64,000 nt of DNA, taken from contig OX467082.1 in the NCBI GenBank assembly GCA_950106755.1, forward strand, positions 186,001-250,000. The letters run 5' to 3'. The number at the start of each line of letters is the position of its first letter. Position 1 is the first letter of the stretch. Shown here one piece after another: positions 36,801 to 48,600 of this stretch. The translations under genes were made by a program, and so were the position numbers. The notes beneath the pieces are model-generated. The model was given only the letters and a program-made list of their open reading frames with translations. It was not told the origin of the DNA and made no database searches. Source of the DNA: Climacium dendroides (taxonomy: Eukaryota; Streptophyta; Bryopsida; Hypnales; Climaciaceae).

Positions 36801-39044
36801 GCATGGTGTAGAAAGCTTGTGTATTTCACTACCATTTAGTTTGGAATCAGTCTGAGACTTGCTTCAAGTGTACAACATCTAGAATGTGGAGCTAATAATC
36901 ACAATGATACCGAAGTGACATTAGCATTACTATTGTCAACTAGTAGAATCATGATTTTCAAAAGATGCATTATTACGTTATGCAATGTTCATGGAATTTG
37001 TAAACCTCTAGAAGGGATAGTTTAATATGGGAGGGGTGGAGGAGAAGACTTTCACAAGGTGCTTCCATTCTCTATTTGCAAATATACCAAATAATGAGTG
37101 TTTCAATTTATGTACAACTTATTTGTTCCAATTCAAATCCATGAGAATAATGTTGGAGTCTTCATTTAGATCCCTTCAAGGGTAGTCCAAAACTGAATGC
37201 CTTGTAGACTAGGAAGACAAGAAATCCCTTTTACTATTATCAATGCCATGGAGCATTACCAAGTTCAATTATTCACAAAGAGTCCAATTAGAGTGCTTGG
37301 TTATGATTACAATGATGGTTTCACCGAGCAATGAAGGGGATAACTTTGATGCATGTGCCTAATTGCAACCTTTGTATCAAAAGAACAAATGGATTGTAGT
37401 AAGTTTACTTGAGGATTTGCATTGTTTTTATTTGTGCAAAGGCCCCACAAATGGCAAGAGGCAATGGTGGGATTATTGCCTCCACTAATAAAACTATGGA
37501 TATTACCAAATACTGAATATAAAAATGCAACTATAAAACACTAGGACAACTACACTTCAATCACCCTAATAATTCTACCTAAAATTCTAAATTATACCCA
37601 AGGGGTGTTTGAATGTACCAAATCGTAGTTTGAACTCATGTAGCTTGCATTAGAATGGGCAACAAGTAGAGGTAGGGAAAAAAAGGGGCATATGTATCAT
37701 TCAATGATAGCCAACTGGCCCTCTAAATTAGAAAGTTATCATGCATTTATGTGTGTTTTATAATGTGTAGTCAAGTTCCTTGGGTAGGAAGGCTAAAATC
37801 TGTGATGGCCCCAAAGCAGGTGAAGTAAACACGCTTAAGGATTCAAGACAAAGGATTTTATGGCACCAAAAGCAAGTGTGTGGAAGTGGCATGATTCCTA
37901 GAGCACAAGTGCAATTGCTTTGAGCAAGTGGTTGGAGATTTTCTTGGAGTTGTGATCACATTGAAAGAAAATTCTCATTTGACAGTGTGGTGAGAAAGCA
38001 TAATTTTTCACAAAACTCTTCTTGGTGCATATTTTGCTTTGGATGAAGGAAGTTTGTCAAAGTTTCAATAATAAGTTGTTGCAAGGTTGTCCATGTGTGC
38101 TTGTGGTTTGTGTGAAAGTTGTGAGATTCCATGTGGGATGGTTTGGTCTCATCGTGAATCTTATTAAATTGGCAATATTCCTTTATTTTGACATTTTTTT
38201 TAGTTTGGACCATGCAATTCGAAATTGATAGAGATCATAGATTTTTGAAAGTCTACATGTGTCCTAGATGTGTGAAACCTATTACTTTTGTAAATGTCCC
38301 TTTACACTTCAAATTACCTCATTGTACAAATCGCATATGGAATATTGCCAATTTAACAAAATTTGCCATTCTCCTAGGATATGCTTATGAGCGATGGAAT
38401 TGATTGAGATGAGAATTGCTTCATGGTTGTAAAGTTTGTTTGCAAACTATGCATAGATTGGAAATGCTCAAGCTAGAACAAGAAGTTGTACTTGCTCTTA
38501 AAACAAGGCTGTAGCTTTTGTTTTGAGGACCAGACTAAAAGTGTCGATTGTCTTGAATCATTTTATACAGAAGGCTAGATAAATGTTGTAGGAAAAATAG
38601 TAGCTCGTGTTGATTTCCAATCAGTGAAAACATAGGATTCCAAATAGGACAATCACTAGTGGTGGCCTCTAGAGATAATAGTTTGTTTCTATGGAAGTCA
38701 TGATACATGAGGAAGCCACATATGCACATGGGAGATGAATTTGAAACTTGCTTTTACCAAACCCTAAACCAAGTTGATATACATTATGCTTCAAGAAAAG
38801 AAAAATAACAAGGACTAGAGGTTGGAAATTCAATTCAATGCTTTGCTAGAGGTAGTCTTTCTACACAACGTCCTAATGCAACTGATGAGGGGACCTTTGG
38901 AAAATAATGACATCCAAAGATGTAAAGCATGAATCAAAATGTCCATCAAGCAAAGAATTTGAATCCTATGCACGCTACCGGTATTCATGCTTTTAGCTGA
39001 TGTGTTCTATATGATTGGAGTCATGTTTCAAATAGGGAGTCGAC
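36801..39044. other. No gene recognised; upstream flank of the 714-codon ORF
   Basis: AT-rich DNA without recognisable domains. I see no terminal repeat or integration signature here that would bound the following ORF as a transposon. Confidence 0.4.
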
Positions 39045-41189
39045 ATGAAAGGAAGAGGGCACAAGGAACCGTGTCCGATGAGCTACCAACAACGCCTATT
39101 CAAATACAAAGACAACTTGATCCAAGCAGGATTGTGGAATTACCTCACACTCTTCAATGATTCTGTAGACTACAAGGAAGAGATCGTCTTGTCATTGGTG
39201 CAAACAGCGACTGACAATCCCAAAAATTTCACGGTGCAAGCCAATGATTACGAGGTGCAGCTTAGACCTTCTATTCCATCCATCCTTTACCAACTTCCGG
39301 ATGAGCGATCGTCGACATCGGTGGAGAATTTGAAAGACCGGTCTAAAAACACGTGGATGAACATCTTCCCTGGAGGCAAAGCCGTCCATTACAATGCCGA
39401 GACTCGGATGTGGGACATCACAGAAGCCAAGGAGCCTTGGAATGCCTTCTTCTCTTTCATCAATGTCACAATATGCTTTGAGCAATTCCCGATGGAACTA
39501 CCAATGAAAGTGGTCCATATGGCCACAGTGGCATTACAAGGTGGTCGGGTTAATTGGAGCGAGTTGATGATAACACACCTGCACCGAGTGTTGCTTGCGG
39601 TGAGAAACGGTGACCAACCAACATGTCCTGTGATGAATGTTTTGACGTACCTCTTCGAGAGGAGCGTCGAGCAGCAATTGGGAAAACCAATTTTGACTAT
39701 CACTTCACGGGTTGCAGTCGCGAAAGACAAAGGGCCAATCAGAGAAAGTGAGGTAGTTCGTTGTAGGCCTGCGAATCTTGAAGGCGGTTCAGTGTTACCA
39801 TCCTCCAGGGCAACGGGACTGCAGAGTGGCCAAGGCTCGAGGAAGAAGATCCGAATGGAACGCATGAAAGCAAGCGCGGAAGGATCTATGCAACATGTCT
39901 GGCTTGGTGCGGACGAGCACATGTCGCGAGAAGAGATAATCAATGCTGATTTGAACGTTGATGAGATGAAAATCGTGGAATTGGAGGAGAATTTGTACAA
40001 GGCCCAACATGAAATCAGGATGATACTTGCTTCTAATGATAATCTTGGCAAGCAAATTCAAACCCAGACTGAACAGTTGCAAGTGCAAGAGCAACAACTT
40101 GAGCTTCAACATACATCGTTGGAATTATGGAAACTACAAGTTGAGGGTATCCGCAAGCGGCTTCGAGACTTAGAGGCCGGCGTGGAAGAACAAGAAGAAC
40201 GTAGTTTACGACTGGTGACAAATACGGAAGCTGAGACTATGCTTCTAGCAAAAAGCGAAGAGGGCCGTCCAATGGAGGAAGGTGTCCAAGGAGAAAAGAG
40301 GAGAGGACTTCATGTGAGGGATGTCGAGCAAGTGCTTGAGGAGAAAAATCGTGCTCTCCGCATGCTTCAAGACCAACTCACGGAAGCTCGGGCGCTATTG
40401 GGAAAAGCATCCACCACCGGCACACTTCGAGGGATTGAGGCTGCTGGCGATGAGAAGTACCTCGGGTTTTACGAGAGGCTATTTGATGACGTCAGCAAAC
40501 CACCTTTCATTAGCTGGAAGGCAATTGAGTGGATGTTGCAAGACTATGGGTTGGTCCGAAAAGAGAAAACACCTCCAGATCTGTGGTTGCGGGAAGAGAG
40601 CGACAAGAAAGTATCCACTTGGACTTTCCGTGCTCCAGCAGCGGTGTCAGAGCATCCACACTATTGTGAATGTAAAAGAAGATATTTGTGGAATCCTGCA
40701 GACACAATAAATAGTATCCACTACAATTGGCCGACAATACATGGACCTTTTTCTTCTCCTGCAGATTGTGTCACCTCCTACACCAAGTTTTTTGAGCAAC
40801 ATCGGCACCATCGTGATCCGGTTTGTTATAGGGCTGCCGTTTATTGTGCGATTCTGGCACAATGGTGCCTTGAGTGGCACATCTCCATTGATGTCAACTT
40901 GTATGACCCAGGGCACAAGGAATTTTGGTTCTTTATGAAGATGCAGTATTCAAATTCCAAGTTCATACGTTTGCTCGAAGCAATGTCTATTTCTAATTTC
41001 ATTGCAGGGGTACACCATACATTGGTAGATGAAGATGCAAGCCGATTTGCAGCTTGTCAACATTTCTTGACTTATCAAGCACGGAACAATTATGAGGTAT
41101 TGAAAGCGGATGAGCAATTATTCAAGTGCTTGAATGGAGCTCAAGAATGGGAAAAAGCAAGCAATGATAAACAAAGTGGAAGCCAATGA
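39045..41189 (+). CDS. Intact 714-aa coiled-coil ORF, function unknown
   Basis: A single uninterrupted ORF, markedly richer in G and C than its flanks. Residues 1-215 form a globular region that is distantly reminiscent, by layout only, of the transposon-linked domains found in plant mobile elements. It holds 'WNAFFSFINVTICFEQFP' (132-149) and 'GGRVNWSELMITHL' (166-179). Residues 240-300 are basic and low in complexity (KKIRMERMK 267-275). Coiled coils rich in Gln, Glu and Leu follow at about 306-385 and 425-460. A second globular region (471-700) is rich in aromatic residues, with 'HPHYCECKRRYLWNPAD' (537-553) and a His/Arg cluster, 'EQHRHHRD', at 584-591. No reverse transcriptase, integrase, nuclease or zinc knuckle is visible. 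A diverged, broken relative lies at 53.1-54.4 kb, so this is a repeat-borne family. A gag-like or other mobile-element protein is my best guess. ATG 39045 is the first in frame. Confidence 0.6.
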   Translation: MKGRGHKEPCPMSYQQRLFKYKDNLIQAGLWNYLTLFNDSVDYKEEIVLSLVQTATDNPKNFTVQANDYEVQLRPSIPSILYQLPDERSSTSVENLKDRSKNTWMNIFPGGKAVHYNAETRMWDITEAKEPWNAFFSFINVTICFEQFPMELPMKVVHMATVALQGGRVNWSELMITHLHRVLLAVRNGDQPTCPVMNVLTYLFERSVEQQLGKPILTITSRVAVAKDKGPIRESEVVRCRPANLEGGSVLPSSRATGLQSGQGSRKKIRMERMKASAEGSMQHVWLGADEHMSREEIINADLNVDEMKIVELEENLYKAQHEIRMILASNDNLGKQIQTQTEQLQVQEQQLELQHTSLELWKLQVEGIRKRLRDLEAGVEEQEERSLRLVTNTEAETMLLAKSEEGRPMEEGVQGEKRRGLHVRDVEQVLEEKNRALRMLQDQLTEARALLGKASTTGTLRGIEAAGDEKYLGFYERLFDDVSKPPFISWKAIEWMLQDYGLVRKEKTPPDLWLREESDKKVSTWTFRAPAAVSEHPHYCECKRRYLWNPADTINSIHYNWPTIHGPFSSPADCVTSYTKFFEQHRHHRDPVCYRAAVYCAILAQWCLEWHISIDVNLYDPGHKEFWFFMKMQYSNSKFIRLLEAMSISNFIAGVHHTLVDEDASRFAACQHFLTYQARNNYEVLKADEQLFKCLNGAQEWEKASNDKQSGSQ

Positions 41190-41639
41190 AGACACTAGTT
41201 TTGAAGTGGACATCAAGAGCTCAAATAGAGGCCTAAGTAAGTGTGACAAATTATAATTAAAGAGTTCACTTTGGATCTAGTTCTATGAAGGAAGTCTATA
41301 TTACATTGGGTTTGATTTTCATAATGGAATGTGGAGGTTGACATGTACCATTGGCTTTTTGCTATGAGTATGTCTAGTTCCAATTATGTGGCCCTTGAGG
41401 TACTTTTAATAATCCACTTCATTGTATGTTTGTTTTCTTCAACTAGCCTGACTTCTTTGCATTTGTGCCGTGTACATAACAAACAATTGCTTGTGAGATT
41501 CCACTCATAGACATGTTCCTGCTTGCATATAAGATAAATCATCTAAGGAGTTCATTTCATTCAAGTTCTTACCTCATTTTTTGTTTCTTTTTGAAAAATG
41601 TGTGGATAAATTCCATTGCAAAACAAAAGACAAACCTCT
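41190..41639. other. 3' flank of the 714-codon ORF
   Basis: AT-rich sequence without genes. A short retroposon-like phrase (gtgtggataaattccattgc) at 41601-41620 marks the edge of the next repeat. Confidence 0.35.
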
Positions 41640-42189
41640 TAGGGAGGAGGGGTTGTTGTTGACGAAATTAACGCCTCTGAATTGACTCTCATGAATCGCA
41701 TCAACGAGGTCCCTAATTCTCATCTATTAGCTCATATTTAAATGGCATGACATAATTGGATTAGACAATCACACTTCACATTGTCCCTGATGGACCACCC
41801 AATTTAAAAGTTGATACCAAACAATCCAAACCCTAAGCAATTGTGCAACTTTCCTTACATCTTTGTATTCTTCCCCACTTTTGATTGAAATATGGTTTGT
41901 TTAGACTACATTCTTTTGAAGTAGATTGCATTCCATGTTGGTCTCCATAGCTCTAAAATACAACTTGCACTACCATTGAAGTCAATTGTTGCAAACTTGT
42001 GCAATTTCGTTTTTATCTCCAAAAGTGCACACTTTTCATACATGAAGTGTGAACTAAGAAGAAAGGTTAATGAATGTTTAAGGTGATAAAAAAAAATGTA
42101 ATATAGCATTGCTTGCTTATGTCCAATGCTATATGTGTGTGATGCCATTTCTGGTCTAATTGCAAGTGCATGCTAGGGTCATTGTAGAC

Positions 42190-43330
42190 CTAGCCATGAA
42201 CCCTAGAAGGTCTAAGGTGCCTTTTTTGGCAACCTAGACATTTTAGGCACATACATGTGGCTAGAGACTTTATCATTTGTCTTTGAAATTTCTATACAAT
42301 ATGCAAATAAGAAATATCTCTGTGCCCTCCAAGTTTCATAACTTTTGACTACATGGTTAAAAAAACTATTGCATTGTATATTGTTTCTTTTTCAACTTGG
42401 GCAATTGGGCTTATCTGAAAGAATAATTATTTTTAGAAATAAAAATTCAAAATGGATTCCTAGGTTTATGTATGGATAAAAAACTTTGAATCAATCCATT
42501 TTGATCAATGATTCAAAAGATAGGAGTTTTTTTGGTTTGCAAGTAGTCATGGACTCACTGAGTATTCTAAAATGAACTTTGAAATTCATCATTGAATTCC
42601 ATTTTCAATTTTTTTTTGAAAAAAAATTTAAGAAATCGTTGGGTATGGATTGTTTATTACAACATTAATGTAATCATGGGATTGACATTTATCAATTTGA
42701 GAACTAAATTCTTAAGAATTTAGTATTTTCAACCATGGGCTACTTCTTTCTACTTCCTATTTTCTAGTCTTGTATGTTGTACAATTCTAAATGATTTGGA
42801 GTTTTTTCTGGGGGGAACTCATAGACAATTTCCATTGATAAGGGATACAGTACAAAGAATCTTGACAACAATATTTCCATTTTCTACAACCATATCAATT
42901 TTTGAGCACTCATTTTTAAAATTATTTATTTATTTATTTATTATCCTAAAAGGCAAAAGAAGGATGAAGAATAAAGCATGGAAGGAGGAGAGAACTCAAT
43001 AAGATAGGACAAAATGTACCCCTACAATGCCAAATGGAACTACCAATCCACCAAGCCAAAGACCCTTGAAGCTTAGTTAAAAGCTCCTACCTTTGGATGT
43101 ATGATTTGGAATTTTCAAGCATGTAGACAACTTGACTTGGAACATGAATCCAAAGAAACAACACTAACTAGGGCATTTTTTCATCCAAATGTGACCTTGA
43201 GAAGTGCAACTACCTTATTCTTTGCAGTGTTAAAAAAATGGCTATTGTCAATTTGACCACTAATATCTTGCAAACTGCATGTTGAAAACCTTTGCCATTC
43301 TTTCCACCTCTTTTTGAACAAGCTTATTAC
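42190..43330 (+). mobile_element. R1 family DNA transposon, copy 2, interrupted
   Basis: Matches copy 1 through ccttttttggcaacctag, the 'gactacatggtt' block, tgttgtacaattc and the 'ttcaagcatgtagacaact' block. It is split by a short LINE-like end at about 42806-42870 and by about 200 bp of unrelated sequence. Ends are degenerate, with a left terminus like tgaaccctagaagg. Confidence 0.65.
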
Positions 43331-43449
43331 TAGATATTGTAGTTCCATGTAAAGTATGCTAAAGAATGTTTTCTTTTTTTTAGGAAATTAGGTATTAGTA
43401 TCACAAATGGGAGTTTTGAGCCGTTTAAGGAGAAAAAACTATTTTCTAT

Positions 43450-43537
43450 TTTTCTTTTTTGAAATGAATGGACAATTCCATTGATAAAAAGGAACCCTAT
43501 CCAGACTAAGGTAGAACCACCCATAACCAACCAAATA
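43450..43537 (-). mobile_element. Truncated LINE-like 3' end
   Basis: A T-rich run, then gaaatgaatggacaattcca and 'ttgataaaaaggaaccctat'. This is the same pattern as the ends at 26616 and 42806. No target-site duplication was found. Confidence 0.5.
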
Positions 43538-44805
43538 AGCAATTTTGGACACATCTCAAGTATTGCAAGGCATGGCAAATATTTTCAAAGGTGCATTGAT
43601 AAAAATGATGAGCATTGCAAAAAAAATTGAGGAGTTTGTCACTTGATTTGAAATTACCATGAATTTTGATAGGCAAAAAGTGTGTTGGATCCATTGCTAA
43701 TATGTAGACTCTTCTAATTTCAATCGCTCAAAAAACTACATTTTCACTCATTGCTTCCTACTATCTTGCCCATAACTTTGGAACATGTATTATGAACTTT
43801 TAGTCCCAACTTTGAAAACAAGAAAACACAACATTCTAGCCTTGGTTGGAAACATGTGAGTCTATAGGTTGGCTATGGGGTCGTCGTTGGCAACAGGTGG
43901 TCCTACCTTAGCCTTTCGCAAACTAACCGCTTGGTCCTTTAGAGGTTAACCCATAAAGGATGGACCTATAACCATCGATTTCAAGCTCACTGTCCATCAC
44001 TTAATCTATTACCGTTGAGCAACTAGAAAGGTATGAAAAATTTTATACTTATTTTTCAAAGATGAAATTACATGTCTTCTTCACTTCACAAAAATTTCAG
44101 ATTATTTTGATGAAAATTGAGTTTATAAAGATTTTTTAAAGAAAAAGTGAATAAAAATCACATCAAATGGAAAATTAGTCCAAAAATTCTGAAAATTTCA
44201 TTATGTGTGCATATCACAATGACAAACATCATGGTGTAATCTTGATTTCCGTGTCAATTCTATAATTAGAGTTTAACAAACATTGAAAATACATGCAAAG
44301 TTCAAATTGCAATAAAAAATTGAATTTTAAGAATTTTTCAAAAATTCAAATTGGAGTAGAAACTAGAGTACATGAACTTCATATTCTTAGTTGGGCTCAA
44401 ACTCAAAAAATATCATTTTTGTGGAGAAATTTCAGATTTAGAGCAAGGAGTAGCAACTTCCCAAAATACACTAAAATGGCATATTTTTTGTTTTTTTTCA
44501 TTATTTCTAATTTATGTGAAGACAAACACTAACAAGACTACTAACTCAATTGGAAACTCTTTGTAACCACCATGGAAGGTAATAGGGAAAAAAGCTTGGA
44601 TGAAAAAATACTTCAATAGGGTGTAAAGATTTGTGCAGATCATCCAAAAGCCACAAAATGGCTCTCTTGGCGCTTCTGGGTTAAGGTTAGCTGTTGCCAA
44701 AGACAGTTGTCATGCTCCACATTCGACGGAATTCCACTAGATGGCACTTGTTGACATGATTGCCATGAATCCTTTCCTCACATTTGTTGTTGATTTGTTC
44801 ATCTT

Positions 44806-44889
44806 TTTTTTTTTTTTGACACAAATGAAAAGAATTTCATTGCAAGGGTAAAAGTACAAGGCTGCCAGCCACAAGTGGCCCTGGCAGAA
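44806..44889 (-). mobile_element. Very short retroposon with 14-bp target-site duplication
   Basis: An 84-bp insert: a T run, then gacacaaatgaaaagaattt, then a block with ggctgccagccacaagtggc. It is flanked by exact gatttgttcatctt (44792-44805 and 44890-44903). Copy A at about 24810-24830 has the site without the insert. The minus strand reads as an A-tailed retroposon end. Confidence 0.9.
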
Positions 44890-46014
44890 GATTTGTTCAT
44901 CTTAAATGTTAAGTCCTTGCCTCCTTAAAAAAAAAACTAGCTGTAAGTGGTCTTCAACATGTCAAACTATTTCATTTGTGCCAAAAAGCAAACAAAAACA
45001 AAACATGTCAAACTATTCATTACCCTTAATTTGTGTAAAAAAACAAAAACAAAAAATTCTCATTGATTCCACCTACCCTGATTATTGATGGTGCACTAAT
45101 GCTGTCCAATAGCATTGGACTAGAGGAACAGTGCCAACTCTTACATAGATGCCACCCTATAGCAGACAATCTTGGAGTCTACAACACAAGCTTCAATTTA
45201 GGCTTTGCATTTCCAAGTGTCTGCTAATGTGTAAGAGCTTGCCCCTATGGTCTTATTGGTCTACGGTGATTTGAAACTACCCTAGCTAATGGCTAAAGGC
45301 AGCCTTAATTTCACAACCTGAATCCTAAACATGGGCACCAAATGAGGAATTTATGAGGTCTGGCATCTTTTGTTCACCCTTAAATGCCATGGGAGTGACC
45401 TTGGAAATCATGATTTTTTGAAATCGTGTGAATAATTGAAATAAAAAAATAAAAAAGTAAGCATTGGAAGTCAAAGCACTATAGAACATGTCCCTTGTCC
45501 ATTCCTAATTATGAGGATGAAATCGTGTGTTTCTATCCTACACTAAGAGATTCCCTCTCATTCATGGACTACAGAATGGCTTATGTGTCATTTAAGGATT
45601 AATGAGCCCATACTTTTTAAATAGTATTGGCCCCATGGAAAGACTCATAGCACAGTCAAAGGTCCACTGAGTCATAACTACTACCATGATATTTTGAAGA
45701 GAATCTTCAATGCTCTTTGAAGTAGTTGGACATTACTTCACCCTCGTGTAGTTTGTTTTGTTTTGTTTTTTGTGGCACAAATGAAACCATTATTTTGCAC
45801 TTGGAATGTGTGCCCTAAGCCCACATAACCGTAGGCCTTTACTACAACCATTGAATGTGTACTATGTAAAGACCATGGGCACCTAGACACAAACTTGTTT
45901 TCAAGTAATAGTTTATAGGTTTTTTCTATAAAATCCACAAGGTTTTGGGTTCAACTTTCCATCTTGACAATACCCTAATGGAAGCCCTATCCCTATACTC
46001 GCATTTAGGAAGGA

Positions 46015-46215
46015 AAAATGTGAAATCCTACCTATGAAGCTAGGCCCGACAGGGTAAGTTTGGAGGTTTGGAAGGCAAAAGTATAAAAATAGTCCCCCTA
46101 GATTTGGGTTGTCACATAGGTAAATTCATGCCTGCCCTTGATAATTTGGGGTCTCTAATTGCAAATATGATTTCAAAATTTCCAAAACAAATTTGGGCAA
46201 AAAATAAAAAATTCC
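46015..46215 (-). mobile_element. R2 family MITE-like element, copy 2
   Basis: In inverted orientation this matches the core of the 3.7-kb and 56-kb elements (ggggtctctaattgcaaata corresponds to the tatt...gagacccc block at 56130). Ends are degenerate. The left part reads gctaggcccgacagggtaag. Confidence 0.5.
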
Positions 46216-47499
46216 AATGTTTTCCCTAGGGATAATCCAACATGTGGGATTGAGCTTCATAGGCACAATTTAATGTTCTACTACAAGAAGGGTGGGTGGG
46301 GAGGTGGGGCCTTCTACTTGTTCTTGATGGGAATATCTAATGTGTAGAAATTCCAAACCTTTAACATGAGATTGCTTTGGTTGTTGTACCACACTAGTCC
46401 AACCACAATCCTTAAAGCGGTTATTATTTTTAAAATGATAAATAAAAGTCCACCTCTTCTTCATTCCAAAGATGCACTAAGTTATGGTAGGAGGTTCAAT
46501 AATCACATGATCTTTTGGAACCACTTATTAGTAGACTCCCTGAAAATAGTACAAACAAGTAAATTTCTATAACAGAAGAAAGTTTGTTTTCATGGAGAAA
46601 TGTGTTTGGACTTGCATGACTTTAAGAAGTTCGAGAAGTGATTGGGGCTCATGCTGACATTGTTTTTTTCTTGAGAAGTGTGTTATTAATTGCTTCAATG
46701 TAAAATATGAGTATTTGTAAGTGTAGAGGGTGGTAGGGCTTTTTTTTTTAGGCTTTTTGGTGCTAGATTGCACTAGAAAAAATAATTTGGCTAAAAATCG
46801 CCAAAAATGAAGTAAAAAAACTTGGATGAAATCGCCAGACAACTTCAAATTGAGAAAAAAAATGAAATGAAATCACCAGATTTTGGATGAAAAGTACATT
46901 ATACATCCAATATATGGATGAATGTTGTAATTTGGAGCACCACTATAACATTTAATATCGCCACTGTGGCTTTTTGTGAAAAATGAAAAAAAAAAGCCTT
47001 GGAGGGTGGACAATGATTTAGAAGTACAAGTGAACAATGAACACAACTTGCATGACCATCACTCCATTTTTTATTGAAGTGAAAGCATTAAGATTTTTTA
47101 CAAACAATACTCACCTTTGCATTAATGAATTTTTTGATTGAATTGCTCTATTTACAACCGTTATTCTTTTCACAAATATTGTTGCCTATAAACATTAATA
47201 GAGACCTACCCTCATATCACTTCCTTAAAACACCATTAATTCATTTTGACTTAGAAAATTTGGATTTTGGTTGCCAATAAACATTCTCCATTTCTCTTTG
47301 CACCCAAAATATTGAAAATGAGGTTTTAATCCATAAATTTGTCCACGCAACTATTCTTTTGCTTAAATGGATGCTTTATAAGGCTGCTACCATATATATA
47401 ATGCCACCCATTTCACTGAATAACCACATGCCACTAGTTTTTTCATTTGCCGTTTTCTGGCTTGGTTTGTTGTTTTCTTGTTTTCTTTTTTTCTTTTTC

Positions 47500-47592
47500 T
47501 TTTTTTGAAAGACTTAGCATCTACTTTTAAAACAAATGGAATAGAATTCCATTGTAGAAGATAAAGTACATAACTATAGGCCATGGAATGGC
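47500..47592 (-). mobile_element. Truncated LINE-like 3' end
   Basis: A T-rich run, then aaaacaaatggaatagaatt and 'ccattgtagaagataaagtac'. Copy A (around 27770) runs through without it. Confidence 0.55.
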
Positions 47593-48600
47593 ACAAATAT
47601 TTTCCTTATATTTGAGTGCTTTTACAATTGACATGGATTCATTTTTGTACAATCACTTTTTTGTTTCATATTTACTCCCTCCACAATTCAAGTGCCTAAT
47701 TGGGAATTTATAAAAACTTTTGTAGAGTACATTGCCTTCATGATTTAGAATTTTCTTACAAGTGTTCTTAGGATGGAACAATGGGATTATGTTCCTTCCA
47801 ACCTACATGTAATGCATTGTTTCATTAATTCAAATAGACATTACAAGAGCTATACTAAGAAATTTATTGATATCAATGTCACATGAACTCATAAAAAATA
47901 ATATTTTTAAAGTTAAATTATTTTGTGAAAAGTGTACAAATCCATGCCTATTCCTAAAAAGGCAAACCATTGAATTCCAAACCTTAAACTATTAGCTATG
48001 AATTTCATGTTCCCTAGGCAATAGAGGTGGTGGCAGAAACAAATTAGATGCTACATTTTTGCTTCCAGCTTTGGAATGCGTAAAATATGAAGTACAAAAT
48101 TACCAAACTTAAGGATTTTAACCCCTTCAAGGCCTACTACTATAGAAACATGTCCATGCAATATTTCAGCATCTAAAGTACATCCTTACTTCATACAAAT
48201 ATGGAGCATTTAGGTTTATGATTGATGTTTTCAATATACCCTTTACATTTGCTTCGTTTTGCACACATGTTCTAAAATCTAGTCAAGTTGTAAGGTATGC
48301 AAGGTAGAAGTTGAGAACCCAAGTTACACTAGGTTAAGGTTGTATCAAAATATAAAATGTGCAATGCAACTGAAATCATGACATGGCGAGTTCTCATGGG
48401 GATGAAAGTGTGTTGCTATGCTTCTAATTTTTTAATGGCATTTGCACAATTCATACATGCTTGATCAAGGACCTTGGTGGTCACTTGCCTACCTGACCCT
48501 CAACAGGATCTACACATACTTGCAAAGGAACAATTGACCTCCTATTTCCAGTTTTGTTAATTTATCTTCCACAGCTCTTTGAGTTCATTGGAGCCTTGGA

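Larger units (their letters stand above)
41640..48600 (+). repeat. Long dispersed repeat, copy B
   Basis: This is the diverged counterpart of 21481-30300, with blocks in the same order. Relative to copy A it lacks the PIF/Harbinger-like element, the LINE-like end at 26616 and about 1.5 kb at 28310-29830. It carries its own insertions: the R1 element near 42190-43330 and short retroposons at 44806-44889 and about 47500-47592. No gene is recognised inside. Confidence 0.7.

Noticed and set aside
39389..40051. 220-codon minus-strand open frame
   Set aside because: It lies wholly antisense to the intact 714-codon ORF, whose composition explains it.
21481..48600. LTR retrotransposon with 21-30 kb and 41-48 kb as long terminal repeats
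   Set aside because: The copies are too diverged and too long. No polymerase or integrase is seen between them, and there is no primer-binding site or polypurine tract.
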